In this document: in pieces, positions 1-12,700 of the stretch
Position numbering within the stretch: position 1 is the stretch's first letter
Layout of the letters: the number at the start of each line of letters is the position of its first letter
From: Ophiothrix spiculata
Taxonomy: Eukaryota > Echinodermata > Ophiuroidea > Amphilepidida > Ophiotrichidae
Length of the DNA: 26,974 bases
Direction: 5' to 3' (one strand)
Assembly (NCBI GenBank): GCA_000969725.1
Contig: JXSR01S063657.1
Notes under the pieces: generated by a model
Database searches by the model: none
Seen by the model: the letters and a program-made list of their open reading frames with translations, nothing else
Told to the model about the DNA's origin: nothing
Made by a program: the position numbers and the translations under genes

Positions 1-695
1 TCAGACATACGGCAATAAATATGCTACCATGATTTTTGATTAAGTGAAGTGTGCCATTGAATGTACAAAAATGTCGAGGAGCGCGGTGACTTGCGCACCT
101 GAAATGATGTTTAGGGGCGCGGTAGGAGCGCATTCGCGCCCGCGCTCCTTAAAAATGAAGGACTGGGTTAACAAAATATTTTACTACGGATTACAAAATG
201 CATTGTTACGCACGGACAGAACATTTGAACTGGCTAATTGTATCAACTGCCCACAGTACTTTGAGATGGCGCATGCCAAAAAAGAGTGTTGTACCTTCAT
301 TTTATAAATTGCATACACAGAGCTGTTTTTTGCAATAACGGCTTCAGTTTTCATGTCCCAGAATTATTTGACACAATACTAGTAATGAATGTCTTAATAA
401 TGCCTTGTTATTACGCTAAAACCTTCAATATAGTTGTTAAAGTAATTAGGCTTGCTGGGTGTAGATATTATTCATCCAGGATCCATAGCTAGTACCTAGT
501 GATTAAATATCCAAGATCAAGTTGGTGCCACTTGCATTTGATCCAATTTTCAAATTGTAATTTTCACTGTCATATATGAAAGGTCACCACATAAGATGTA
601 ACAACTTCAAATTCAGTGAAATCAGCCCAGATATATTTTGATTCTGATATTTTACTTGCTGTTATATTTGTTTCCAATACCTATCATACATGTAG
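1..695. other. EME1 intron or upstream sequence, no gene seen
   Basis: No exon matching the EME1 N terminus could be recognised. Bases ~77-150 are GC-rich and form an imperfect hairpin (GGAGCGCGG pairing with CGCGCTCC), unlike the AT-rich surroundings; it may be a fragment of a repeat. Confidence 0.5.
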
Positions 696-770
696 GAAAG
701 GAAACGTCAAAAGGAGATGGAGAGAGAAGCCAAGAAGCTTGAGAAACAGAAAGAAAGAGACCAGAAAAAG
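696..770 (+). CDS. EME1: EME1 exon 1 of those visible (residues 1-25)
   Basis: Acceptor TGTAG and donor AAG|GTAAGA bound 75 nt, phase 0 at both ends. It encodes a run of alternating basic and acidic residues (ERKRQKEMEREAKKLEKQKE and on), the coiled-coil-like stretch that precedes the nuclease-like domain in EME1. By itself such low-complexity sequence would be weak; the phase and the next exon make it convincing. Confidence 0.82.
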
Positions 771-3700
771 GTAAGATGTACACAGGGAGGGGCTAATCAA
801 GTTTGATCTGGATTATATGGATTTTCCGCTGTGATATTTGAAGTGCCTAGTAAGGTTTCTGTCGAAACGCCTTATGTCGACATTTTAAGCATTATCTCGA
901 CATTTATGTCGACAGTAAGCATTATCTCGACATAAAAATCCTATTTGTTGTTAAAATTCCAGAGAAACTTGATATTTTATGGTTGTTTATTAGCAGTTGA
1001 GCTTTAAAGTGTTGCATAAATAATTTAATACTTCTTGTCATGTAAGTTGTTCGTCATTAACACCCGTTTTTAAAGTTATAACGATGGTCCACAACAAAAC
1101 AGTTACAAATATCAATTTTTCTATCATCTATATTGTCGTACGAAGATAAAACTAGCACATTACTACATTATAGGTAAATCTACTTCTAAAACGGGTCAAT
1201 TAAGCTTATTCAAACACTTTACTTTTTTCCCTCAAAAAACAACTCTTTGATATCAACTTTGGGGTAGCGGGTTGGTGCAGCGGTAGTTACCTCGCCTTGC
1301 ACCAATGAGGTCCCTGGTTCGAGTCCCGCGCCCGGCGCTTTATGTGCATTTGGTTTTCAGTCCATGCTCGCTTCCGTAGGTTTTTCTCCGGGTGCTCCTG
1401 TCTTCCTCCTGCATTCAAAACTGAATTTAAAAAACATCTTGGAGCCCTGTTAAAGATAAGCTTCTTTCAGCTTTCTTGGTACCAAGTACCAAGTTGGGTT
1501 TCCTTGGCGAAAGCCTAAACAAGGTGATTTACTTTATGTCGACACATATGTCGACGTCGACAAAAAATTATTGCGACATGTCGACATGAAAAAAACAGTC
1601 TCGACAGAAATCTTAGTGCCTAGGGAGTAGAATAGACTCAAAACAAAGAGTAGCAGTTTCTTTTGTGGGAAAACTTTATATTGACCTCATTTGCTTTTGT
1701 TTATGAATCGTATAAGTTACATACATACATACATACATAATTTGCTTTTATAAAGCGCCATTTCAATATGATCACAGCGCTATCAAACATAAATGTGCAA
1801 GATAAAAACAATGTATAATGAGATTACAGAGAGAAAAATACATTACATATAAAATCATGCATAAATTTTTTAAACTTTGATAATAATTCTGATTTTGTAG
1901 GCATTGCAGGCTGCTAAGAGAGCTGACAGACCAGAGGAATGTATGAAGGTAGGTGATTATCAAAACCATAAATCTTACACAACATACTCAGTAATATTCA
2001 GATATTGTATCAAAGTGATGTAAACCCAGATGTAGTTGACTTTTTGATTTTTTCGTAATGACAATTATGTTTACATATTCAACTTTTCTGTAGTTTCAAC
2101 TAAAAAAATCATGGCATGCAGCATGTCGCATTAAATAATTGCATTATCTTAAAGAAAAGATGATGTTTTTGTCAACACTTTTCTTTGAGCAATTTGAAGA
2201 ACTGATTTGACTTTTCTTACAGTAGACATTTCATTGATCTGTAACATTCAATGGGAGAACGACTTTTTCCCGCATGCTATCGGTACATTTCAAGGGGGAA
2301 CTATCAGGTAACAGGTTTGAGGGTACTGTTGAAAATGGAAAGTCACTTGTTATGATTAGGCCAAAAAAAATAATTGTTTGACTGGCGTAAGTAATATAGA
2401 AAAAAAATAGGGTAGGTAGGTCGGATTTTTTAAAAAATTTGTTTTATTTTTTAAGTCTATGTTTCACATACAAGAACACAAAATATACGACACATATACA
2501 AAAACATCTTCACTTTTTCTGTAACACATCTTTTATTTGTAATTTTCAATGTCCTGCTAGCTATATCTCGTGGCCCCCATGAATTGATTCCTATCAAATT
2601 TGGGATTTTGAGGTTTTTTACCATGCTCAAAAAAATTAAAATATTTAGGGTCGGTGGTAAAAATAGGGTTGGTCGGGTTACGCCAATTAAACAATTTTTT
2701 TGGGCCTTACTCCCTAATATTTGATGTTTTGTTATTGGGATTGGGAAGTAATCTTTGATTTGCTAGAGACTCAATTACAGAAAAAAATGCTAGGTTTGGT
2801 TTCCAAGAAATTGAATTTTAAAATAAAGACTCCCAAAAGAGTATCGCCTCACATCGAACAAATGGCTCCTGCGCCAATACGGAATACGCAAACGTAATTT
2901 GAAGATTGTGTGCTTCAGCTTTCATTTGACACCCTATTTCTGACAATTGACTGAGAAACACTGAAGTTATGAACATTTAAATTTGTAAAAGTTGATAATT
3001 TCACTTTTCGTACTGTACAAACCAGTAACACAAGACTAAGGATCAATATGAGGTGAGCGAGTTTGGTCACAGAAGCACGCCATTTTTAGAGGGTTTTTAA
3101 AAGTTCATAATTTCAGTGTTTCTCAGTCACTCCTCAAAAATAGGGTGTCAAATGAAAGCTGAAACTCCAGCGCTTGTGGACACAATCTTCAAATAACGCT
3201 TGCGTATTCCGTATTGGCGCAGGAGCCATTTGTTCGAGGTGAGGCGATACTTTTTTTGGAGTCTTTAGTTCACTTTTTTCAAAGTGAAGGAATAAAAATA
3301 TTAGCTTTCGGCAATATCAGTACAGGTATACACTGGCCATTTAAAGTATTTCCGCACTAACACATTATTCAGCCATATCTCACAAGGCGTTTATAAGGAA
3401 ACTATCTGGAAACTTATGTTGCTTTTGGTCAGATCTGATAGGTAATCTAGTTATGTAAAATTGAGGACCGAATGGGATCAACCACCTCACGTACAGGGAG
3501 GGGCAACAACACAAATGGGTAAAAAAAAACGTGATTTTTAGGTCACATTTCACAACACCTGGGTCAAGGTCACTTCACCACTCAAGCTGAGTGGTCATAT
3601 GGAATGTGTAAATGTAATAGAGTGACAAGCAGGCGATTAAATGTCCTGGTCACGCTTGACTTCGCCAAGATAATGCTTAGAAGCAAACGAAAAATTATCC

Positions 3701-6700
3701 TTCAATGCCTCCCAGTTTACAAAAATAGGGCTGTGGTAAAAGTGGAATGGTTCCTGGCGGTATATGACATTTTAAAAGGTTTTAAGAGGTTTTCAATATG
3801 TCATATAACGCCACAAAACACTCCACATTCATCACAGCCCTATATTTGTAATATGGTGGGGCCTTAAATGACCGTTTTTCGTTTGCTTCAAAGCATTTTC
3901 TTGGCGCAGTCAAGCATGACCAGGACATTTAATCGTATGTTTGTCACTCTATTACATTTACACATTCCATATGACCACTCAGCTTGAGTGGTGAAGTGAC
4001 CTTGACCCAGGTGTTGTGAAATGTGACCTAAAAATCACGTTTTTTTTTACCCATTTGTGTTGTTGCCCCTCCCTGTACGTGAGGTGGTTGATCCCATTCG
4101 GTCCTCAATTTTACACTTAACTAGATTACCTATCAGATCTGACCAAAAGCAACATAAATTTCCAGATAGTTTCCTTATAAACGCCTTGTGAGATATGGCT
4201 GAATAATGTGTTAGTGCGGAAATACTTTAAACGGCCAGTGTATGTGTATTTACAATTTTTTTTTATACATGCTTGAAGATCTTTAAAAATATAGCACGGC
4301 TTATGAATGAAAATATGAAACAAAATTTGACAATTAAATATCCGCCCAACAATAGGTATGAATGTTTTGCTATATAGGGAGCATTCAAGGGTGCAGCCAT
4401 TGGGTGTTATGCTCAGTAATGCGAGTTTATTGACATATGTATGTCTTTAGAATCTACAGTTCTCAAATCAAATCAAATTTAATCCAATATCATATACATA
4501 CAAACTCAAATTAAAAACACTTACACTACAAAGCCCATGATGAGGAGATAGACAAAAGGCCTTGGAGGCATGAAAGCGTTCTCCCCTGAGTAGGGCCTAA
4601 ATATACACGTTACCACAAGTAAAGCCTAATTTAACACAAAACCAGATGAACATAAAACAAGACATGCCCAAAATGTTCAAAATATCTGAATTGTTTACAA
4701 ATAGATGCTGGACCTAAAAATGTTTTACTTTACGATGATTTCAATGGTCAAATACAGTTAAACTGCGCATTCCTATCACATAGGCCAGCTAATAGCGATC
4801 AATATTGAGACTGTCATATCACGCCTCATCATGGCCATTATAACAACTCCCATAGCATTGCATCGTAGTAATTGTACTAAGTGTATGATTTTTATACAAA
4901 CTACAATAAACGGAATTTCATAACATTGTGGAATAGGATATTGTGAGATTCAGTGGAGTTAATTTAAGTATAGTCCTATAGCTATAAACCTATATGTGTA
5001 GGCTAACGTTTTGACCACTTCTTTGTTTAAAAACAATATCCTCGGAAATCTGCAAGTCAAAAATGGCAAATTTTCACACCCTATATATACAATTTTCACC
5101 GTCAAGCCACTGAGCAGGCGCTAACGGTGATTTTGTGATCAGAGCTAACTCTGGTCTATGATGTATTTGGACTTTAGACTTATAGTGGGGTTAGGATCTT
5201 TAACATAAATTCTTTATTCTGGTATTTCAAATTGTTTCAGCGCTGAATAGTTTATTGTAGGTTGTACACACTTAGTTGATTATCATAGTGTGCAGTGCAC
5301 GCTTTTCACAGCGTGGGTTTGGAAAATCGCCAAATCCGTAAAAAGCGTGTAGATTGGGATTTGCGAGTTTTCCGCGTGTATTTATAAAAAGCGTAAAAAA
5401 ATAATAAGAAGCGTGTACTTCGTATCTTTCACTATTTGAAAATTTCTTCGTATCTGTCACTGTCTGTAAATGAACCGGCAACGCAGCGAAATAATTATTT
5501 TGGAAATTTACCAATAATGAACGATCCTGGAACATTATGCTTTACTAGTTTCACGCTATTACTTCACGTTATAAGTGGCTGTTGTAATTTGGTTCCAAGA
5601 GCGAAGACCAGCGAGTATTAATTCCACGTGCTTGAGGGTGAGGCGCTTTAAAACAGAGCATGTATTACTGTGTGATCAATGGCGGATAGCGATCGGTCTT
5701 CGGTGAAAAGAAAACAAACATAACAAATGTTGAGAACTCTTCGGAAGTGGGCGTACTCAGTTTTTGATACAGATGAAACGACAAATGGTGCAACCAAAAT
5801 GACAACCTTTGTCGTCAGATTATTTCGTAAACGTCATATTACTGCATGTTATTAGGACGGTATAAGCTTACTTCTTACTTTTTAAAGCATTGTTTACTTG
5901 CTTTGCCGACCGCACAAGGGGTAGCATTTCGTCCAAGAAGTAGTTATATAATAATTTCCAAAAATAGGGTGGGTTATGGCTTTCCAGTATAAAGGGTGTT
6001 TTCATAAAAAGGGTGGGTTTAAATCACACTGCACACTATGTCAGATTTTTGCATCAAGCCTATTACTTTATGATGCAGTTTAATTGTTATAGTAATAATA
6101 GTAGCATAGTACAAGTTATTTCTTTTTATTGAATTCACAGCATCTCCGCACTCCTGGAGAATGTAAGGTGGGTTCATAGCCTCCACTGTTGGCAGCTGTT
6201 TTGTTCTTACAAGAATATTCTTTTTTTATAAATGACAATTTATCAGAAACTGAAAAAATTACTCAAATAGTAATATCATAACCCATTTTTTTCAGATAAC
6301 TGAAAACTTTGAACGAACTTTGTATCAATTTTTTTCTTAATTGACAACATGAAATTGTCTAGGTTGGTTTTTCTCATACTATTAATCTATGAAAATTTGT
6401 TTTAACATTTAAATTTTTCAGTCAGTTTTTCATATTTCCATTTCAACATATTTTTAAAAACATAAATTTATTAAAACTATAATAAATGAGAAAATCTCGC
6501 CTAGATAAATATTTTATCTGTATGTTCAAAGTAACAGATTTGACATGTACACTATTTGTTTTAAAATGCATTCTGAAATTTATGATGTTTGAATGTTTTA
6601 ACAGTTATGTTTTGTTCTTAAACAATTTATTTCAAAGTTTGTTTTATGTTCTTTTTAAGCATTTTGAATTATCAGATTTCCATGAAAAAATGTACATTTT

Positions 6701-9700
6701 ATATTTAGACTGCTGAGTCATAATTTATATTTTTACATTACATGTATGTTTCACATGTTAGTTTGTTAGAAATACTTGCCTTTTCATTTCTTAACTTTTT
6801 TGGATCTGATTCACTGATGAAAGTGATGGGAAAAATCATTTTTTCAAAATGACTAGTTCCCACTTACTAAAAACTGAACCATGATCAAAACAATCACAAT
6901 ACTTACTTAATGAGTAGCCAACTGAGCATGTACAGAGCTTTTCCACTAACCGGGATATGATGTTTTTTCTTTCTTGATATTATAATGTTTCCTTTCTTAT
7001 CTATTATGTGAAAATATTTGTTGGTTTGGGTTTTTCCCAGGTTCAAGCGACTGATACTTTCCAGGAACTATGATTTTGTATCTTGTACTCTTTAAGAATT
7101 CAATGAATTGTTATTTTATTTACGGTTATATTAATTCCTTCAGTTATGGTTAATTTCTCGGTTAGTTGAATAGATGAGTCAGTGTTAGGGTGGGCTGGCA
7201 GGTTAAATTCTGTCTGTTAAAGCCCAAATCCTACAATTGCTTTCTTTGATGAATTCAATTTTAGATTCTCATATTCACAAATCACATTTTCTTAATCAAA
7301 ATTGCCAATGTCACATGTACTCAGTTACTTGCATATATTTTTAGTGTCTAAGGTCAGATTAGTTAATGTATGTGAAGAAAGATTCTGGATTCTGTTATAT
7401 TAGTCAAGAAAAAATGGGAATTTCTTAGGTTTTATGTTTTTTCCTCAAATTTCATCATTGTGTTTTTAATGTAACACTGAAATTTGACAGCCTTGTTTTA
7501 AGTTGCTATAAAAATGTTAGTTCTGGTTAGTTGACTCTGCAACCACCTCCATAGGCTATCCACACAAAGGTGATACTGGGGCTAGCTTGCAGCTTGTATT
7601 AGGTTTTAGGTGATCTATGTTAACTTCAATCTGTTTGTGAAGGGCTTTGTACGTAAATGTGAGTCTGGAAGCTGATTTAAAGGTGATCTATATTAACTGC
7701 AATCTGTTTATGAAGGGCTTTGTACGTAAATATGAGTCTGGAAGACTGCCACGTGAGTTGTTGGATCATTGCAGAGACGCTTGCTTCACATTTTGTAGTT
7801 TTTAAATGTGGCGGCTTTTCATTGAACAGCTTCAATTTGGTCTTTCTGGTTGTAAATTATTTACTGTTATGTTGTATCCTCAGTATGTGAGAGTGGTACT
7901 GGATCCAGTGCTGCTTGAAGAAGTTGGTGGTGCAGCGATCTTAGCCAAGCTGGAATCATTGGACAGTAAATATACCATAGAGCCACAACGGGTGCCATCA
8001 ATGGTTATGTGGAGGCGGCTGGATGCTTGCAGTAACCTGGGAGAAGATATCACTGTAAGTATACCATAGAGCCACAACGGGTGCCATCAATGGTTATGTG
8101 TCTCCAGGCGGCTTGATGCTTGCAGTAACCTGGGAGAAGATATCGCTGTAAGTATACCATAGAGCCACAACGGGTGCCATCAATGGTGATGTGGAGGCGA
8201 CTTGATGCTTGCAGTAACCTGGGAGAAGATATCGCTGTAAGTATACCATAGAGCCACAATGGGTGCCATCAATGGTTATGTGGAGACGGCTTGATGCTTG
8301 CAGTAACCTGGGAGAAGATATCGCTGTAAGTGCTTACTGTGTTTTATTACTGTACATTTTAGTTGGTTTAGTCTCAGAAATCACAGATTTGTTTACTTTC
8401 AGTGATATACTGTGATGTGGCAAGATCAACACATTGTTGACACATAACAATGCCTCATGAAAAATTCACAGAACTTTGAGAGTCACAAAATACTAAAAAA
8501 AAAATTTTAGAGATTGATGGTATTGGTAAATGTATTTTGTGTTACACAAAAGAAGGTTGAAACTTCTGCATCACAAATATTTACTAACCTCGTTGGAGAC
8601 CTTTTGCACAGATACCATCTGGCGTCATCAGCAATGAGAGATGTTATGATGTCTGATCGTCTCTGGAAACACTGATGGTGATGTAACTTACGACCGGACG
8701 TTACCAAATACAGTTACAATGTTAAGATTGGATCCCAGACAGGATCCAGTTCCACCCCCTTGTCTCTGTTGAGGGTGGGCTTCCTTTGCTTGTTGTAAAT
8801 AGCTTCCAAGATTTTCCTGGCAAAATCTTTTGATTCCCTGGCAAGAACTTTGGCAGAGCTTTCACAAAAGCAGGCGTGTCTTCGTTATTCAAGCCTCACT
8901 TAACTTTGAGACAAATTTTGGTGGCTTCAAGGATAAGCCCCCCAAGACCAAATTTCTGGAATAGTCTATTGTCTTGAATGTGAGGACTGCCATAAGACAT
9001 ATATATTGGCGAATCTGCCAGACCCCTTGGCAAGCGGATTAAGGGCCCTGTCAACCCTTTGTTTTCAGAAATGTTTTATGGTCTGTAACTCAGCAACGGA
9101 TGATTAAATCTAAATAAAAGTATATATTTCTAGAAGCGGATTTGCGTATGAACATGATGGTGAGATCATTTTTGGACCAAAATGTGTCATTTTGGCTCTA
9201 GGTCCAAAAATCATTTTTAGACCGATTTTACGGGAAAGCTAACTAAATTTTGCTTCAGTAAAATTTCGAACCATTTTACTTTTTAGAAACTAGAAAGCAA
9301 TATCTAGGAATGCATTTTTTCAAATTTTTGATTTTTTTTCTTAGTTTTTTAGATATTGTCAATAATTAGTTCAAAAATGTCACAAATCCCACTCCTTCCA
9401 CTATTTTTGGCAAATTATGACAATTTTTGAGCAATTTTGGCAATATTTCAAAAAATAAGATAAAATCAAAAATTTGAAAAATGCATTCCTAGATATTGCT
9501 TTCTAAAATTGTAAAAAGCAAAATGTTTCGAAATTTTTACCAAAGCAAAATTAAGTTAGCTTTTCCGTTAAATTTGGGCCAAAAACATGATTTTTTGACC
9601 ACTTTTGGACCTTTTTTGGACCTTAGAGCCAAAACGACACATTGTGGTCCAAAAATAACCTCATCATCATGTTCAGTATGCAAATCCGCTTCTAGAAATG

Positions 9701-12700
9701 TATACTTTTATTTGGATTTAATTATCCGTTGCTGAGTTACAGAGCAAAAACCATTTCTGAAAACGAAGGGTTGACAGGGCCCTTAAGGAACATATTACAC
9801 CCAGATCATCCTCCACATTTGCAGTGTCTGAACATCCCAAGACGGAAAACACCCTTTTGACCCTAACATCGTCAAAGTTCTTGCCAGGGAATCAAAAATA
9901 TTTTGCCAGGAAAATCTTGGAAGCTCTCAAGTAACAGAAGCCCGCCCTTAACAGAGACAAGGGGTGGAACTGGATCCTGTGTGGGATCCAATCTTAACAT
10001 CGTAACTGTATTTGGTAACTTACGTCACCATCAGCATTTCTAGAGAAGATCAGACATCATAACATCTCTCATTGCTGACGACGCCAGATGGTATCTGTGC
10101 AAAAGGCCTCCAAACGAGGTTAGTAAATATTTGTGATGCAGAAGTTTCAACCTTCTTTTGTGTATTTTATCACTCTCATGTATGAGCCTATTTCCTTATG
10201 TATTGTTGTGTGTTTTTTCTGTTGTGTACAGCTCCAATCCATTAACACAGAGAAGGATGAAATTGAAGTGTTGGTACTGATACCAACAGCTACCTTTGTA
10301 GATCTTGTGTATGTCTTTAAGCAAGAACAGCAGGGCGTCTTGACGGGAGAGGAGTCCTTGCGTACGCATGTGATTGACTTGAAGAGGGTCATGCCAGGCA
10401 AGAAAGTCACTCTGATGGTGATGAACATGGAGGCATACTTCAGGTGGGTTGATTTTGTTGCATGGGTCCAAGAAAATTAGGCGTTGGAGCACAATTAGGC
10501 CACAACTTTGTGCGGCCAGTCGCAACCAGGCCACAGCTTGGGTTTTCAAAGATGGCCACCATAAGCTTGATTATGCACCTCAAGAGAAGTTTAAAACATG
10601 TAATTAATACTTTACAATAATATTGAGGTGCATAATCAAGCTTACAGTGGCCATCTTGGAAAATCAAAGCTGTGGCCTGGTTGCTGCAGGCCACACAAAG
10701 TTGTGGCCTAATTGTGCTCCAGCGCCATATTAGGAGAATGGGTACTCTGTTAGATCACTGTTAAAAGTTCAGATATTATTTTAATCTATAGGCAACCAGA
10801 CATATTTACTCAGAGTAAACTGATGTTGCGGGCAAAACCATCTGATGACGTCAATTCCAATTAGAAACAAGGTCTACATCACAACCCAGCTGAAGGATGA
10901 TGGTTTCGCCCGCAACGTTGGTTTGCTTAGAGTAAGTATGTCTGGTTGTCTAGATTTAAATAAATAATATCTGAATTTGAATCACCTTAGATGAATGAAA
11001 GTATACATGATCTTCACTGTGAAAATTATGGGATGATTTATTGTAACTAACTTTTTTCAGTATGTGTATTTTAATGCATTATCTCGTTGCGAAGTGTAAT
11101 AAGCGGTGACAAGCATCGAGATCATGGATATGATTTGTCCATTTTACTGCATATTTTGCACATGTGTGCACACGGTGCAAATATCTATTAATGTTATTTT
11201 TAGTAATAATTGTAATTTTCAACCTATTTCAACTATATTTCAAAAATTTAGGTAAACATTTAGAAAAACGAACCTAAACATTTGTTTCTTTCTATAAAGT
11301 AAAATAGTACAATAGTACAATTTTGCCTTTAAGCAAATGTATAGGTTCTTCATTTTTTGCCGAATTCAAACATTTTGGTAAGAAACAGATATCACTATTA
11401 CTGTGCAGTCTGTTGATTCTATTTTTTACTTTTCATTTGCAGGGTTATAGGGCTCATTCCATAGAAAATTAAACTTTTTGACTTCAAGCAAAAAATCATC
11501 TTTTTCATTTTACCATAATAAGCAGGTTTTTATGTCATACATTTGTTACTTTTGTAATTGTAAAGTTTTTCTATCCCTGCATGAATGAGCACATGATTTA
11601 TTTCCAAATTGTCACAAATGTTACCAAAAAGTTACACCAAAATGTCACAAATGTTACCACACAAAACAATGCATTAAAATAAATCCTGACAATAGAATTT
11701 TCTACCAATATGTTACCCATTATCTGTGTAAAGTGCAATAAAAACTCACTAACACATCAGAGAATTTTTACTAAGAAGTTATTTGGAGCAAAAAACTATA
11801 GCCGTGCGATGTCACGAACGTTACCGAACGTTACATGAACTTAATTAATTTTTAAACATCTACATGTCTTGACCCCACCAGTGAGCACCATTATCGAATT
11901 TTCGGTCACAAACGTTACTTTGGAACCCGCCCATAGAAATAAATTGGAACACACATAGAAATAAATAATTTTCCTAAAGTGGTTGGTTTGCCTTATCCAA
12001 TGAAAAGATAGCACATCATCTTTTATCAAATTTCGTCCATGGAAATAAATCATTTTTTATAAAATTCTTTAGGAAGGAGAAAAATAACAAGAATCGTAAT
12101 TTCCGATCAGCGGTGCTCGGGACACAATCAGAGGAGGCAAAGAAGAAGAAGCGAAAGAAAGGTGTTGAAGAGATCACTACTTCAATATCTAGAGTGGACA
12201 TGGAAGAGGTAATATGATGCTTTAGGCCTAGATACACTTCGTTATTTTTGTAGTCATTTTCATTCAGAATGTTTCTCTTGGTGTTACATTTTCACCACTA
12301 TGTTAATTTTTTGTCTCGCCTGAAAATTTTCAGGAAGAGACATAGTGATCCAATTTTCTGTCCGCCATCCGCCGTCCGGAGCGTATCTCGGAAACCGCAT
12401 GCCCTACGTTGATGATATTTGGTGACTGGGGTCAAAGGTCAAAAGAAAGGTCAAATTTTCAACTTTGTCCGATTTCAAAGGTTGAGGTGTCAAATTGTAC
12501 GTCTTGGACCAGCGATCAAAAGTGTCAATCGTGACCCCGTCGTCCAACCTTTCCCTGGGGGTCAAAGGTCAAAANNNNNNNNNNNNNNNNNNNNNNNNNN
12601 NNNNNNNNNNNNNNNNNNNNNNNNNNNNNNNNNNNNNNNNNNNNNNNNNNNNNNNNNNNNNNNNNNNNNNNNNNNNNNNNNNNNNNNNNNNNNNNNNNNN

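Noticed and set aside
1-492. Two open frames that might hold the EME1 N terminus
   Set aside because: No resemblance to EME1 and no in-phase donor that joins to the exon at 696.
1261-1333. Functional tRNA gene
   Set aside because: A and B boxes are present but the flanks continue into a SINE body and no well-paired acceptor stem or cloverleaf was evident.
3604-3867. 87-codon open frame
   Set aside because: Lies wholly in the centre of the 910-bp palindrome; no family resemblance.
5680-5724. Transposase start MADSDRSSVKRKQT
   Set aside because: Only fourteen codons before a stop and no further similarity in any frame; kept as a note within the element.
8050-8259. Minus-strand open frame with repeated MWLYGILT phrases
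   Set aside because: It is the antisense of the exon 3 tandem copies; the protein repeats simply mirror the DNA repeat.
10147-10549. Minus-strand open frames over exon 4
   Set aside because: Shadows of the EME1 exon; no similarity to a known family and no splice signals.
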